A DNA stretch of 64,000 nucleotides from JBJMLO01 sp045805265 (lineage in GTDB: Bacteria > Actinomycetota > UBA4738 > JACQTL01). The notes under the pieces are model-generated. The model ran no database searches. It had not been told where the DNA came from and saw only the letters and a program-made list of their open reading frames with translations. This document shows, piece by piece, positions 42,504 through 51,497 of this stretch; position 1 is the first letter of the stretch; every line of letters starts with the position of its first letter. A program made the position numbers and the translations under genes. Location: the NCBI GenBank assembly GCA_045805265.1, contig JBJMLO010000027.1, positions 1 to 64,000 on the forward strand, in the 5' to 3' direction.

Positions 42504-44162
42504 ATGAAGCGGTCGTTCGTGACCCTCTGCATCGTGGCCGGGATGACGGCGGCGGCGTCGCTGACTCCAGCAAGCGGAGCGATGGGCTCCTCTCCCGTCC
42601 ATCGGCCGGAGTGCGACGACAACTCGCCCCTCTGCGCCGAGGTCTACCACTCGGTCGGCTACGCCGGCTCGTACACGGGCCACGACGAGCCCTCGCTGCT
42701 CTTCTACTCGGACACCGCGGGCTCGGGGAACTCCATGACCTACGGGGTCACGGTTCCGACGGAGCCACCCACTCCGCCGACGCAGGACGGGACCGGCGGC
42801 ACGGACAACTTCCAGCTCCGTCCCGCGTTCTGGCTCGGGTTGGCGCTCTGCAACGACGAGTCCTCCCCGAACCCCGGGGGCAGCTCGGTCGGGCCGCAGG
42901 TGCCGTGCACGCCCGACAGCGACTCGAACATCTACAACAGCCCCAACCCCGGCTCTCTCCGCTACATCGGGAGGCACCCGGGCACGGCGTTCCTCGAGCT
43001 GCAGTTCTACCCCCCGGGCTGGGCGCCCTTCCAGGCGGGCGGCATCAGCTGTGACGCGACGAAGTGGTGCGTCGCCATGGTGATCTGGAGCCTCGCGGAG
43101 AACGACAACACCGGCCAGCAGCTGAACCCGACCTGCTCGAAGATCGTCGGCGTCGAGTACCCGAACTTCGCCTTCCTCACGCACGACGGCGCGTCGCAGG
43201 CGCCCGCGAACCCGGTCCAGGCTACGGGCGACACGTACACGCCCGATGCATCCCGCGACCTCTTCATGGACGGCGGCGACCGGCTCGCGGTGAGCATCCA
43301 CGACACCGCGCATGGGCTCTTCACGGGGATCAACGACCTCACGTCGGGCGATTCCGGCTCGATCACCGCGAGCGCGACGAACGGCTTCGGCGAGGTGGAT
43401 TTCGCCCCGACGGGCAGGTCGTGCAACAACATCCCGTACGACTTCCACCCGATGTACAGCACGTCGAGTCCGAACACTCGCATCCCGTGGGCAGCCCACT
43501 CCTACAACGTCGCCTTCTCCGACGAGATCGGGCACTTCGAGTACTGCAACAAGGCCGCTCCCGGTTCGCGCCAGTGCGCGCAGGCCGGCGTGACGGACCC
43601 GAACGGGGCCGACGGCGACGACAACTTCTGCTTCAACGCCTCGGAGTCGCTGCTCGTGCCGGTCACGGGCTGCACCGACACGGACTACGAGTTCGACGGC
43701 GTCCCGTACAAGCTGACGTGGCCGGGGACATTCTCGAACGCGGCTCGGGATGCGTCCCTCCATCCGAGCTCGGTCCTGTTCACGAGTCCGCTCACGAACG
43801 GTCAGAACTACAGCCGAGTGGCGTTCGAGGCGGATCTTCCACGCATCGAGTTCGCGACGTCGCCGCCGTGCCAGCGGCACCTCTCCAACCCAGCGGATCC
43901 CAGTCCCGGCGCCGGGTGCGTGAACCCACCGGTGGGTGCGGACTTCTACCCCATCTTCACCACGGGCAGCTCGGGAGGAGGATGCGTCTGGCAGCTCGGC
44001 GGCACCCACATCCCGGGGACGACGAACACGTTCGGCGGGAACTCCGCGACGGAGTACGGGACGACCCTGCTGGCGCTCTTCTACCCGGCGGCGGACGGCG
44101 GACCCCAGTACATCTACGAGGACTACCGGCACATCCTGTCGACCAACCCCTGTCCGGGGTAG
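42504..44162 (+). CDS. large secreted protein of unknown function
   Basis: A 552-residue exported protein. The signal peptide MKRSFVTLCIVAGMTAAASL is followed by PASGA, so cleavage is near residue 27. The mature chain has about 16 cysteines, many in pairs such as RPECDDNSPLC and GGISCDATKWC, and many beta-type repeats with Gly, Asn and Thr, typical of an extracellular disulfide-stabilised protein. No catalytic signature is recognised; it matches no family I can name. AAAGGAG lies before ATG 42504. A strong hairpin follows the stop codon. Confidence 0.7.
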   Translation: MKRSFVTLCIVAGMTAAASLTPASGAMGSSPVHRPECDDNSPLCAEVYHSVGYAGSYTGHDEPSLLFYSDTAGSGNSMTYGVTVPTEPPTPPTQDGTGGTDNFQLRPAFWLGLALCNDESSPNPGGSSVGPQVPCTPDSDSNIYNSPNPGSLRYIGRHPGTAFLELQFYPPGWAPFQAGGISCDATKWCVAMVIWSLAENDNTGQQLNPTCSKIVGVEYPNFAFLTHDGASQAPANPVQATGDTYTPDASRDLFMDGGDRLAVSIHDTAHGLFTGINDLTSGDSGSITASATNGFGEVDFAPTGRSCNNIPYDFHPMYSTSSPNTRIPWAAHSYNVAFSDEIGHFEYCNKAAPGSRQCAQAGVTDPNGADGDDNFCFNASESLLVPVTGCTDTDYEFDGVPYKLTWPGTFSNAARDASLHPSSVLFTSPLTNGQNYSRVAFEADLPRIEFATSPPCQRHLSNPADPSPGAGCVNPPVGADFYPIFTTGSSGGGCVWQLGGTHIPGTTNTFGGNSATEYGTTLLALFYPAADGGPQYIYEDYRHILSTNPCPG

Positions 44163-44180
44163 GCGAACCCGACCCACGCA

Positions 44181-44216
44181 CCGGCGGGGCCCCGCATCCA
44201 GGCGGGGCCCCGCCGG
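44181..44216 (+). terminator. strong GC hairpin behind the secreted protein
   Basis: A perfect 13-bp stem (CCGGCGGGGCCCC at 44181-44193 pairs with its complement at 44204-44216) with a 10-base loop. It starts 18 bp after the stop codon. No U-tract follows, as often in high-GC actinobacteria, so it could act as an intrinsic terminator or a 3' stabiliser. Confidence 0.7.
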
Positions 44217-44639
44217 GAGCGTCCGAGGTTCCCCAATCCTGCGGGCGAGGTGTCGGACATCGGGGCCGCGGCCGCGGTGGCCTTCGTGTTCCTGATCGCG
44301 GCCTCACGGCGAGCCACGCCAGGAGGGTCCCCCGCTCCCTCCGACCGCCTGGTCGACGCCACGCCCCTCGGGCAACTCGCCTGGCTCTCGGTCCCCGTCC
44401 GGCCACGAGCCGGTGCACCGCCCGGACCATGGCCTCGTGGGCCGCTGTACTTCCCGCCGCGACGCACGCCTCCTCGATCGCGGAGAAGTCGGTTGTGGGG
44501 ACGTCCACCCGTTCATTTGCTGAGCTCCGGGACTTTCGCCCGCCGAGACGCTTCCTACTCGGGATGCGGTATTGACCTTCCGATGGGCAGCGGTCGATGC
44601 TGCGGCAGTCCAACCCGTGCCTGAAAGGAGTCCCCCCCG
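44217..44639. other. intergenic region before the second secreted protein
   Basis: About 420 bp without a convincing gene. Open frames exist on both strands, for example a plus-strand one at 44250-44624, but their composition is proline- and arginine-rich and they have no recognisable domain. A promoter for the following gene should lie near the end, where AAAGGAG precedes its start; no clear -35/-10 pair was found. Confidence 0.4.
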
Positions 44640-46235
44640 ATGCGACGCCGGCACCGAGTCCCGGTTCTGCTATCCACCGCCCTGGTCGGGGCGCTCGCGC
44701 TTCAGCCCGTGGCCGCCCACGCCGTCCGCGGTACCACCGCTGTCCGGCACACGAGCGAGGTCGGGCTCGGGGCGTCAGCGCACCACGTCAAGGGCGGGAC
44801 GCTGTTCCAGCACAAGAAGCCAAACGCGCAGGAGCACGACCAGTTCCTGAAGCTCAAGATCCCCACCGTGACCCTCCGGCCCCGGAACCAGAGCAGGGTC
44901 GTTGAGGTGCAGAGGAAGGGCCCGGCGAGCTCGGGTGCTCCGGCGAGCGACCGCTCCAAGATCACGATCCCGTACTTCGTCAACACCGACCACCTCACGT
45001 CGAGCTCGCTCCTCGACCCGAACGACCCCAACGTGGCGGCGTTCGAGAACAAGGTCGTCGTGACGAACAACGAGGTGATCTCCTTTTCCGTCGACGGCGG
45101 CCACACCTTCCACACGTTCAACGTCGGCTCGCTGTATGCGGACAGGCCCGCCGGCGGGGTCTGCTGCGACCAGGTCATCCGGTACGCGCCGTCGATCAAC
45201 CGGTTCATCTGGATCGACCAGTACTGGACGGCTTCCGGCCACAGCGACAACCTCGACCGCCTGGCCGTGTTCCCCCCGTCCTCCGTGACCGCGGGTGGGC
45301 TGACGTCGTGGACGTACTGGGACATCACGGCGGCTGAGCTTCCGGGGACGCATCCGTTCCTCGACTACCCCGACCTCGCCCTCGGTTCCAACTACGTCTA
45401 CTTCTCGAGCGACGCGGGCGCCGCGTGCTGCAGCGTGAACCAGTCGGTGATCGCCCGGATCGGGCTCGACAACCTCCAGAACGGGCTCAACCTGGCGGCC
45501 GGGCCGCACGCCTGGCGCTACCTGGACCAGGTCCTGCTCGGCGGGCAGGTCACGCAGAACACGCTGGGGCGGGCATTCTGGGCCAGGAACATCGACAACA
45601 GCCACATCCAGGTCAACTCCTGGAGCGAGTCGTCCACGTCGTACCTCAGTCCCGCGGCGGTGGTCGCGATCGGGTCGTGGCCGAACACCGACTACACCAC
45701 GACGACCCCGGACGGGAAGACGTGGCTCGCCACGTACACCGGCGCCGTCATTGGGGAGGCGCGGGGCGGGCCGAAGAACGACAGCCTGTGGTTCGCGTGG
45801 ACGGCCGGCCGGGGGTCCGGCAAGCTCAGTTGGCTCAGCCAGGTCCACGTCGAGCTCGTGCAGATCAGCGCCTCGACGCTCGGCTTGATCAGCCAGCGGG
45901 CCATCTGGAACCCTGCGCACACGTTCGCGTACCCAGCGCTGACGACGAACCCAGCCGGCCAGCTCGCCATCTCGATGGCCTGGGGAGGTGGCTGCTGCTA
46001 CGTGAACTTCGCGGTGGGCAACCTCACCACGTCGCCATTCCTGGTCATCAACGCCACCAGCAGCACGGCGAATTGTCTGTGTGGGCGCTGGGGCGACTAT
46101 TTCGGCATCGGGCCGGCAAACCAGGTGGATCGTCCGAACGCGTTCGTCGCCGCTGGGTACGGGTTCAGCGCGCCGCCCGCCGGCGGACCCGCCACCTACG
46201 ACCCTCACTTCGTGGGCTACCAGATAGACCCGTAG
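44640..46235 (+). CDS. secreted beta-propeller-like protein
   Basis: A 531-residue exported protein. The signal peptide is MRRRHRVPVLLSTALVGALA with a likely cut after VAAHA (about 28). The mature part has sialidase-like Asp-box-type turns (SVDGGHTFHTFNVG) and repeated strand patterns that suggest a beta-propeller. Three vicinal Cys pairs (GVCCDQV, AACCSVN, GGCCYVN) recur at similar propeller positions, which is unusual. No catalytic tyrosine or arginine triad is recognised, so enzymatic activity is not claimed. Its context with another exported protein suggests an extracellular or wall role. Confidence 0.7.
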   Translation: MRRRHRVPVLLSTALVGALALQPVAAHAVRGTTAVRHTSEVGLGASAHHVKGGTLFQHKKPNAQEHDQFLKLKIPTVTLRPRNQSRVVEVQRKGPASSGAPASDRSKITIPYFVNTDHLTSSSLLDPNDPNVAAFENKVVVTNNEVISFSVDGGHTFHTFNVGSLYADRPAGGVCCDQVIRYAPSINRFIWIDQYWTASGHSDNLDRLAVFPPSSVTAGGLTSWTYWDITAAELPGTHPFLDYPDLALGSNYVYFSSDAGAACCSVNQSVIARIGLDNLQNGLNLAAGPHAWRYLDQVLLGGQVTQNTLGRAFWARNIDNSHIQVNSWSESSTSYLSPAAVVAIGSWPNTDYTTTTPDGKTWLATYTGAVIGEARGGPKNDSLWFAWTAGRGSGKLSWLSQVHVELVQISASTLGLISQRAIWNPAHTFAYPALTTNPAGQLAISMAWGGGCCYVNFAVGNLTTSPFLVINATSSTANCLCGRWGDYFGIGPANQVDRPNAFVAAGYGFSAPPAGGPATYDPHFVGYQIDP

Positions 46236-46881
46236 GCGGGCCGCGCTCTTCGATTGATCGGTCGGTCCCCATCCCGGCGCGGCGGGCTTTGTTTCGATTG
46301 GCACGGCCGTCCTGAGGAGCGGGTTTGTCGAACCGAATTCTCGCCGGCTCACCTCACTCCAAGGCGCTGCGCAATCCTGTCGGGGAGCGAGAGGGTGCAG
46401 AGGACGCCACGCGGGCGAGTTTTCTCCTACCATTTGGCCAAGTCCCGCTGGAGGCTGGAGTGGGGCCGGCAGACAATCCTGTTCCGGTAGGTCAGTGCCG
46501 TGCTCGGTGCGGCGCCGGGAACGGATTTCCGCCAGTTTGGGAACGGATTCTGAGCCTGCGCTGGCGAGGGGACAGGCCGGGCGAGGTCTCCTTCCATGCT
46601 GCCCCCGAGGTCCAGCCCGGCCCGGCTCCCGGGGGCAGGGGTGGGCGACGATCACCCCGCCTCGGAGAGACCTCTTCCCGCGACCCACGCCGCCTCCAAT
46701 GCGGCCAGTCGACCGGCGCCGCCCGGTTCGAGACGACGCCGTCGCCACCTGGCACGCCAAAGGCCACCCCGGCCTCTCCCTTGGAGCGATTATCCGAGCC
46801 TCAATGCGTCGGCAGCTGTGCATTTGCTTAGAGGGTCATGAGAACCCAGCCGCGGAGGGGCGGGCTAGACTCGGCCCCGCG
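46236..46881. other. 646-bp intergenic region before the FGGY kinase
   Basis: No convincing gene on either strand. Long open frames (for example from 46325 to 46831) are low-complexity and match nothing recognisable. A -10-like TAGACT at 46866-46871 ends 10 bp before the GTG of the kinase, which has no near Shine-Dalgarno, so a leaderless transcript is possible. No riboswitch pattern was recognised. Confidence 0.35.
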
Positions 46882-48399
46882 GTGAGCCTTCTCGGTATCG
46901 ACATCGGGTCGAGCGCCGTCAAGGCGGCGGCCTACCGCGACACCGGATCGGCGCTCGCCCGGGCCGAGGAGCCGGTCCCGTCCCGGTACCCGGCCCCCGG
47001 GCAGTGGGAGACGGATCCCGACGAGGTCTGGCGAGCCACCGTCCGGGCGGTCCGGCGGATCACCTCGTCGGCCCGGGTCCGGAAGGATCCTCCCGCCGCC
47101 GTCTCGGTATCGGCTTCGGGCCGGGAGAGCTTCCCTGCCCGGGCGGACGGCTCGGCGCTCGGGCCCTGCCTGCGGACCGCCGACGGGCGGCGGCCCTCCC
47201 CGGACGCCTCCGAGCTCCTGGGGGGAGACCGGGAGGAGTGGGTGCGGGCGTGCGGGCACGTCCCCGACCACATGGACCCGACGAACCGGCTCCTGTGGTG
47301 GGACCAGACGGCGCCGAGGACGCTGGCCCGGGCCCGGTGGTTCCTGGGATGGCACGAGCTCGTGTCGCTCCGGATGGTCGGGGAGCCCCTGATCGACCCC
47401 GCGCTCGCCTCCGGGTTCCTCGCCTTCGACCTGGCCTCGCGCGACTGGGCTCCGGACCGGGTCACCACCCTGGGGCTCGATCCCCGCGTGCTGCCGCGGA
47501 TCGTCCCGTGGGCCGCGCAGGTCGGACGCGTGCGGGCGCCCGTCGCCCGGGAGCTGGGGCTCCCGAACGGTTGCCGCTTCGTGGTCGGGACCTTCGACGG
47601 CTGCTGCGCGGCGGTCGGATCGGCGGCGGTTCACGAGGAGACGGCGTTCCTCGCGGTGGGGTCGTGGGAGTCGGTGGTGACGCCCGTGGCCCGGACCCGC
47701 TTCCGTCCCGCGGCGAAGGCCCGGCTGGTGGTCGGTCCCCACCCGAGCGTCCCCGGGACCGGCCTGTGGGCGCGAAGCCCGAACGGCTCGGTGGCCGTGG
47801 CCTGGGCCCGCTCCCTGACGGGGGTCTCGCTGCGGGACCTGGACGACCGCCTGCGGGCGGCGGGGCCCGACCCGTCTCCGGTGGTGGTGGTCCCGCACCT
47901 GTCGGGAGCGGTCGTCCCGTGGCCGGACGCGCTCGACTCCACGGGGACGATCGTGGGGATGTCGCTGGCGACGACCGGGGTCGACGTCGTGCGGGGCACC
48001 CTGGAGTCGATCGGGATGGAGCTCGCCCTCACGCTCGACGCCCTCCGCCGGGCGGGAAGCCGCGCGGAGGCCTGGCGGGTGGCGGGCGGCGGCACCCGCT
48101 CGCCGTGGTGGATGCAGCTGAAGGCCGATCTCACCGGGATCCCGGTGGAGGTGGCGGCAGAGAAGGAGCCGGGGACGATGGGGGCCGCCCTCCTCGCGGG
48201 CATCGGTGTCGGGACGTACGCGTCGCTGGAGGAGGCCACCGGGCGGGTGGTGGTCCGGACCCGCTTCGAGCCGGACGCCGCCCGCCGCGGCCGGTTCGCG
48301 GAACGCATGGCCCGCTACGGGAACCTGGTCACCGGGCTGCTCCGCCTGCAGCGGCCCCGCCCTCCCGGGGAGGGGGTGGCGCGTGCCGCACGGGGGTGA
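46882..48399 (+). CDS. FGGY-family carbohydrate kinase
   Basis: A 505-residue kinase of the xylulokinase/gluconokinase superfamily. The N-terminal phosphate loop reads LLGIDIGSSAVKAAAYRDTG; the FGGY signature region corresponds to DPTNRLLWWDQTAP and the C-terminal ATP site to RVAGGGTRSPWWMQLKADLTG followed by GTMGAALLAGIG. Substrates of the family are pentoses, polyols and sugar acids. Overlaps the next gene by 17 nt. A GTG start is chosen; a -10-like TAGACT upstream would make the mRNA leaderless. Confidence 0.88.
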   Translation: MSLLGIDIGSSAVKAAAYRDTGSALARAEEPVPSRYPAPGQWETDPDEVWRATVRAVRRITSSARVRKDPPAAVSVSASGRESFPARADGSALGPCLRTADGRRPSPDASELLGGDREEWVRACGHVPDHMDPTNRLLWWDQTAPRTLARARWFLGWHELVSLRMVGEPLIDPALASGFLAFDLASRDWAPDRVTTLGLDPRVLPRIVPWAAQVGRVRAPVARELGLPNGCRFVVGTFDGCCAAVGSAAVHEETAFLAVGSWESVVTPVARTRFRPAAKARLVVGPHPSVPGTGLWARSPNGSVAVAWARSLTGVSLRDLDDRLRAAGPDPSPVVVVPHLSGAVVPWPDALDSTGTIVGMSLATTGVDVVRGTLESIGMELALTLDALRRAGSRAEAWRVAGGGTRSPWWMQLKADLTGIPVEVAAEKEPGTMGAALLAGIGVGTYASLEEATGRVVVRTRFEPDAARRGRFAERMARYGNLVTGLLRLQRPRPPGEGVARAARG

Positions 48400-50140
48400 C
48401 CTGGTCGCCGAGCTGCTGGTTCGCTCCGGCGTCACCCACGTCTTCGGGCAGCCCGGGGGGCAGACCGCCGCGCTCTACGACGGGATCGCCCGGCGGGCCC
48501 CGGCGATCGGACACGTCCTCGTGCGTGACGAGCGGTCGGCCGCCTACGCCTCGGACGCCTCCGCCCGCCTGACCGGCTTCCCCGGCGTGTGCGACGTCAC
48601 CGTGGGCCCGGGCGCCACGAAGCTGGCCGACGGCCTGGTCGAGAGCCTGGGCGCCTCCGTGCCGGTGATCGCCCTGGTCGGCGAGCTGCCCCGCGACTGG
48701 GAGCCGTACCGCGACCACGGGGTCGCCTCGCAGGGCTTCGACCAGGTCGCGTTCCTGTCCTCGATCACCAAGGCCACGCTTCGCGTCCCGAGCGTCGGGG
48801 CCCTGGCGCAGCAGGTCCGGGCCGCGTTCCGGATCGCGACGACGGCCCGGCCCGGGCCGGTGGCGGTGCTCCTCCCGCACGACGTGCTCGACGCGGAGTG
48901 GGAACCCGAGCACGACCCCGCCGAGGTGGACGACCGGTACCTCCGCGCGCCGGCCTTCCGGCCGCTGCCGGAGGCGGTGGAGCTTCGCCGCGCGGCCGAC
49001 CTGCTCGGCCGGGCCGAGCGGCCGCTGATCGTGGCGGGGGGCGGTGTGCACGCCTCCCGGGCCGCGCCGGACGTGACGGCGCTCGCGGAACGCATCGGCG
49101 CGGTCACCGCCACGAGCTTCTCCGGGAAGGGCGCCATCGAAGAGGATTCGCCCCTGGCGGCCGGCGTCCTCAACCCGCTCGGCTCGACCGCCGCGCTCGC
49201 CCTCGCCCGCCGGGCGGATCTGGTGCTGTGGTGCGGCTGCAAGGTGGGGCAGAACACGAGCAACAACTGGACGCTGCCCCTCGAGGGCCAGGTGACGATC
49301 CACCTCGACGTCGATCCCGCCGAGCTCGGCCGGACCTTCCGTCCCAGCGTGGCGCTCAACGGAGACGCCGGGGCGACGCTCCGGGCCCTCCTGGAGCTCC
49401 TCCCGGAACAGGCTCGCGCTTCATGGCGGCAGGAGGCGGAGCTGGCGAGGAAGGAAGAGGCGGCCGGACGGGCGGGGGAGGAGGGCTCGGACGCAGCGCC
49501 GATCCTGCCGCAGCGGGTCATGCGCGAGCTGGCCGGTCGCCTGCGTCCCGGCGACGTCGTCGTGAGCGACGCGAGCTTCTCGGCAGGATGGGTCGCCACG
49601 CACCTGCAGGCCCGGCGGGCCACCCGCGACTTTCTCTTCGCTCGGGGGCAGGGCGGACTGGGATACGCGCTCCCCGCCTCGCTCGGCGCCCGGCTGGCCC
49701 GTCCCGCGCCGGCCCGCGTGGTGACCGTGAGCGGCGACGGCGGGTTCTCCTACGGGCTCGGAGAGCTCGCGACGTTCGCCGCCATGGGGCTCCCGGCGGT
49801 CCACGTCGTGCTGAACAACGGCTCGCTGGCCTGGCTCGCCATGTGGCAGCGCCTGTTCTTCGAGGGCCTCCGCCAGTCGGTGGACCTGGGCTCGGCGAGC
49901 TTCGCCGGGGTAGCGGAGGCGCTGGGGTGCGCCGGTTTCACCGTGACCGAGCCGGGCGAGATCGGGCCGGCGCTGGACGAGGCGTTCGCGTCGGGCCGTC
50001 CCGCCGTCGTCGACGTCCGGACCGACCCCGAGGCGACCCCCATCCACGGCTATCGCCGCCGGCTCCGGGAGGGCGGCACGCATCCGCGGCCGGGCACGGT
50101 GTACGGGCTCCCGCCGTGGCGGCGGAGCCCCGAGGGCTGA
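48383..50140 (+). CDS. TPP-dependent enzyme, acetolactate synthase-like
   Basis: A 585-residue three-domain TPP enzyme of the acetolactate-synthase/benzaldehyde-lyase group. The activating Glu is in VLVRDERSAAYASDA (about 51), the central domain carries the FAD/nucleotide-like fold, and the TPP site is VTVSGDGGFSYGLGELATF then LNNGSLAW. Because FAD-binding residues are not clear, it could be an oxalyl-CoA-, sulfopyruvate- or sugar-acid-directed carboligase rather than a biosynthetic acetolactate synthase. The neighbouring FGGY kinase favours a catabolic role. Confidence 0.85.
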   Translation: MPHGGDLVAELLVRSGVTHVFGQPGGQTAALYDGIARRAPAIGHVLVRDERSAAYASDASARLTGFPGVCDVTVGPGATKLADGLVESLGASVPVIALVGELPRDWEPYRDHGVASQGFDQVAFLSSITKATLRVPSVGALAQQVRAAFRIATTARPGPVAVLLPHDVLDAEWEPEHDPAEVDDRYLRAPAFRPLPEAVELRRAADLLGRAERPLIVAGGGVHASRAAPDVTALAERIGAVTATSFSGKGAIEEDSPLAAGVLNPLGSTAALALARRADLVLWCGCKVGQNTSNNWTLPLEGQVTIHLDVDPAELGRTFRPSVALNGDAGATLRALLELLPEQARASWRQEAELARKEEAAGRAGEEGSDAAPILPQRVMRELAGRLRPGDVVVSDASFSAGWVATHLQARRATRDFLFARGQGGLGYALPASLGARLARPAPARVVTVSGDGGFSYGLGELATFAAMGLPAVHVVLNNGSLAWLAMWQRLFFEGLRQSVDLGSASFAGVAEALGCAGFTVTEPGEIGPALDEAFASGRPAVVDVRTDPEATPIHGYRRRLREGGTHPRPGTVYGLPPWRRSPEG

Positions 50141-50227
50141 GGGCCCCCGCCGAGTCGGCGCGGCACCGGGTTCGCGGGCTCCCCGGGAAGCCTCGGCGTC
50201 ACCGCGTTTGACTTCCGTCGAGCGGAC

Positions 50228-50237
50228 TGCATACAGT
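50228..50237 (+). promoter_or_regulatory. half-palindrome E before the DSD1-like operon
   Basis: TGCATACAGT is identical to the left part of palindrome C (28843-28852), but the right half reads TCG instead of ATA, so only one half-site is conserved (7 of 11 matches to TATACAGTATA). It lies 65 bp before the GTG of the first gene. It may be a weak site of the same GntR protein or a chance match. Confidence 0.3.
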
Positions 50238-50302
50238 TCGCCTCGGCGGGAGGATCAGTCGGGTGACACCGCCCCGAGCCTCGAGGTCCTGAGGAGGCCG
50301 AC

Positions 50303-51460
50303 GTGGCCAGATCAGAGGCACGATTGTCCGAATCGCCCGATCTGCGCCTCGGCGACGAGGTCGCGAACCTGGATACACCTACGATCCTCATCGATCTCGA
50401 TCGCCTGGAGCGCAACCTGCGCGAGTGGCAGTCGTGGATGGACGAGCGCGGGGTGAAGTTCCGGGTCCACATCAAGACCCACAAGATTCCCGAGATCGGC
50501 CTCATGCAGATGGCCGAGGGAGCCAGGGGCATCTGCGTCGCGAAGGTCAGCGAGGCCGAGCCGTTCGTCGACGCCGGGATCGACGACGTGGCCATCGCGT
50601 ACCCGGTCCTGGGGGAGGAGAAGTGGCGCCGGGTGGCCGCGCTCGCCGCCCGGGGCGTCCGGATGACGGTCAACTGCGACAACGAGCTGGCGGTCGGCCA
50701 GGCCTCGCGGGCCGCCGCCGCGGCCGGAACGACGATCCATCTCCAGATCGACGCCGACGCGGGAATGCACCGCGGCGGGATCCCGATCGACGACGTCGAC
50801 GCCGTGCTGCGTCTCGCCCGGTTCATCGGATCCCAGCCGGGGGTCGAGTTCGACGGCCTGACCACCCACCGCTCCTACTTCTTCGAGGGCAAGGGGTCGC
50901 TGCGGGACGAGGGCCACACCGAGGGAGAGATCCTGGTCCGCCTGGCGGAGCGGCTCCGGGACCGGGGCCTCGAGGTCCGGGAGGTGACGGCCGGCGGCAG
51001 CTTCACGGGCAAGTACGTCGCCGAGGTGCCGGGAGTCACCGAATCCCGCGCCGGGACCTACGTGTTCTACGACCTCATGCACGTCAACGAGGGCTCGACC
51101 GACCGCGACCACCTCGCGCTCACCGCCCTGTGCCGGGTCGTCAGCGTGTGGGACGGCGGGGTCACGGTGGACGGCGGCTCCAAGACGTTCTCGGGCGACC
51201 GGGGCGTGGTGGGCAGCGGGAACGCTCAGGGCCTCCCGCCCGCGATGTCGGAGTCGACCGACGGGCGCGTGTTCCTCGACCGGCTCACCGAGGAGCACGG
51301 GATGGGCCGCGTCGAAGGCGACGTCGGGCTGGACGAGAAGCTGCGGTTCTACCCCTTCCACGCCTGCACGTGCTCGAACCTGACCAACGAGATGGTGGCG
51401 ATCCGGGACGGGAAGGTCGAGGCCGTCTGGAAGGTGGCGGCCCGGGGGCTCCGGCAGTAG
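50303..51460 (+). CDS. DSD1/D-threonine aldolase-like PLP enzyme
   Basis: A 385-residue fold-type III (alanine-racemase-like) PLP enzyme. Lys58 in FRVHIKTHKIPEIG should carry PLP; DADAGMHRGG and DGLTTHRSYF follow; FHACTCSNL near the C-terminus corresponds to the zinc site (His and Cys) of D-serine dehydratase and D-threonine aldolase. Likely acts on a D- or beta-hydroxy amino acid. GTG start behind GAGGAGG. First gene of a long operon; the next gene, an aminotransferase, is 37 bp downstream. Confidence 0.85.
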   Translation: MARSEARLSESPDLRLGDEVANLDTPTILIDLDRLERNLREWQSWMDERGVKFRVHIKTHKIPEIGLMQMAEGARGICVAKVSEAEPFVDAGIDDVAIAYPVLGEEKWRRVAALAARGVRMTVNCDNELAVGQASRAAAAAGTTIHLQIDADAGMHRGGIPIDDVDAVLRLARFIGSQPGVEFDGLTTHRSYFFEGKGSLRDEGHTEGEILVRLAERLRDRGLEVREVTAGGSFTGKYVAEVPGVTESRAGTYVFYDLMHVNEGSTDRDHLALTALCRVVSVWDGGVTVDGGSKTFSGDRGVVGSGNAQGLPPAMSESTDGRVFLDRLTEEHGMGRVEGDVGLDEKLRFYPFHACTCSNLTNEMVAIRDGKVEAVWKVAARGLRQ

Positions 51461-51497
51461 CGCCCAACGGGCCACACCCTCAGGGAGGAGCCGATCG

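Noticed and set aside
44250..44624. A 124-codon plus-strand frame between the two secreted proteins
   Set aside because: No Shine-Dalgarno, proline- and arginine-rich composition and no recognisable domain.
46325..46831. Open frame in the 646-bp gap
   Set aside because: Low-complexity composition, overlapping open frames in other phases and no homology that I can recognise.
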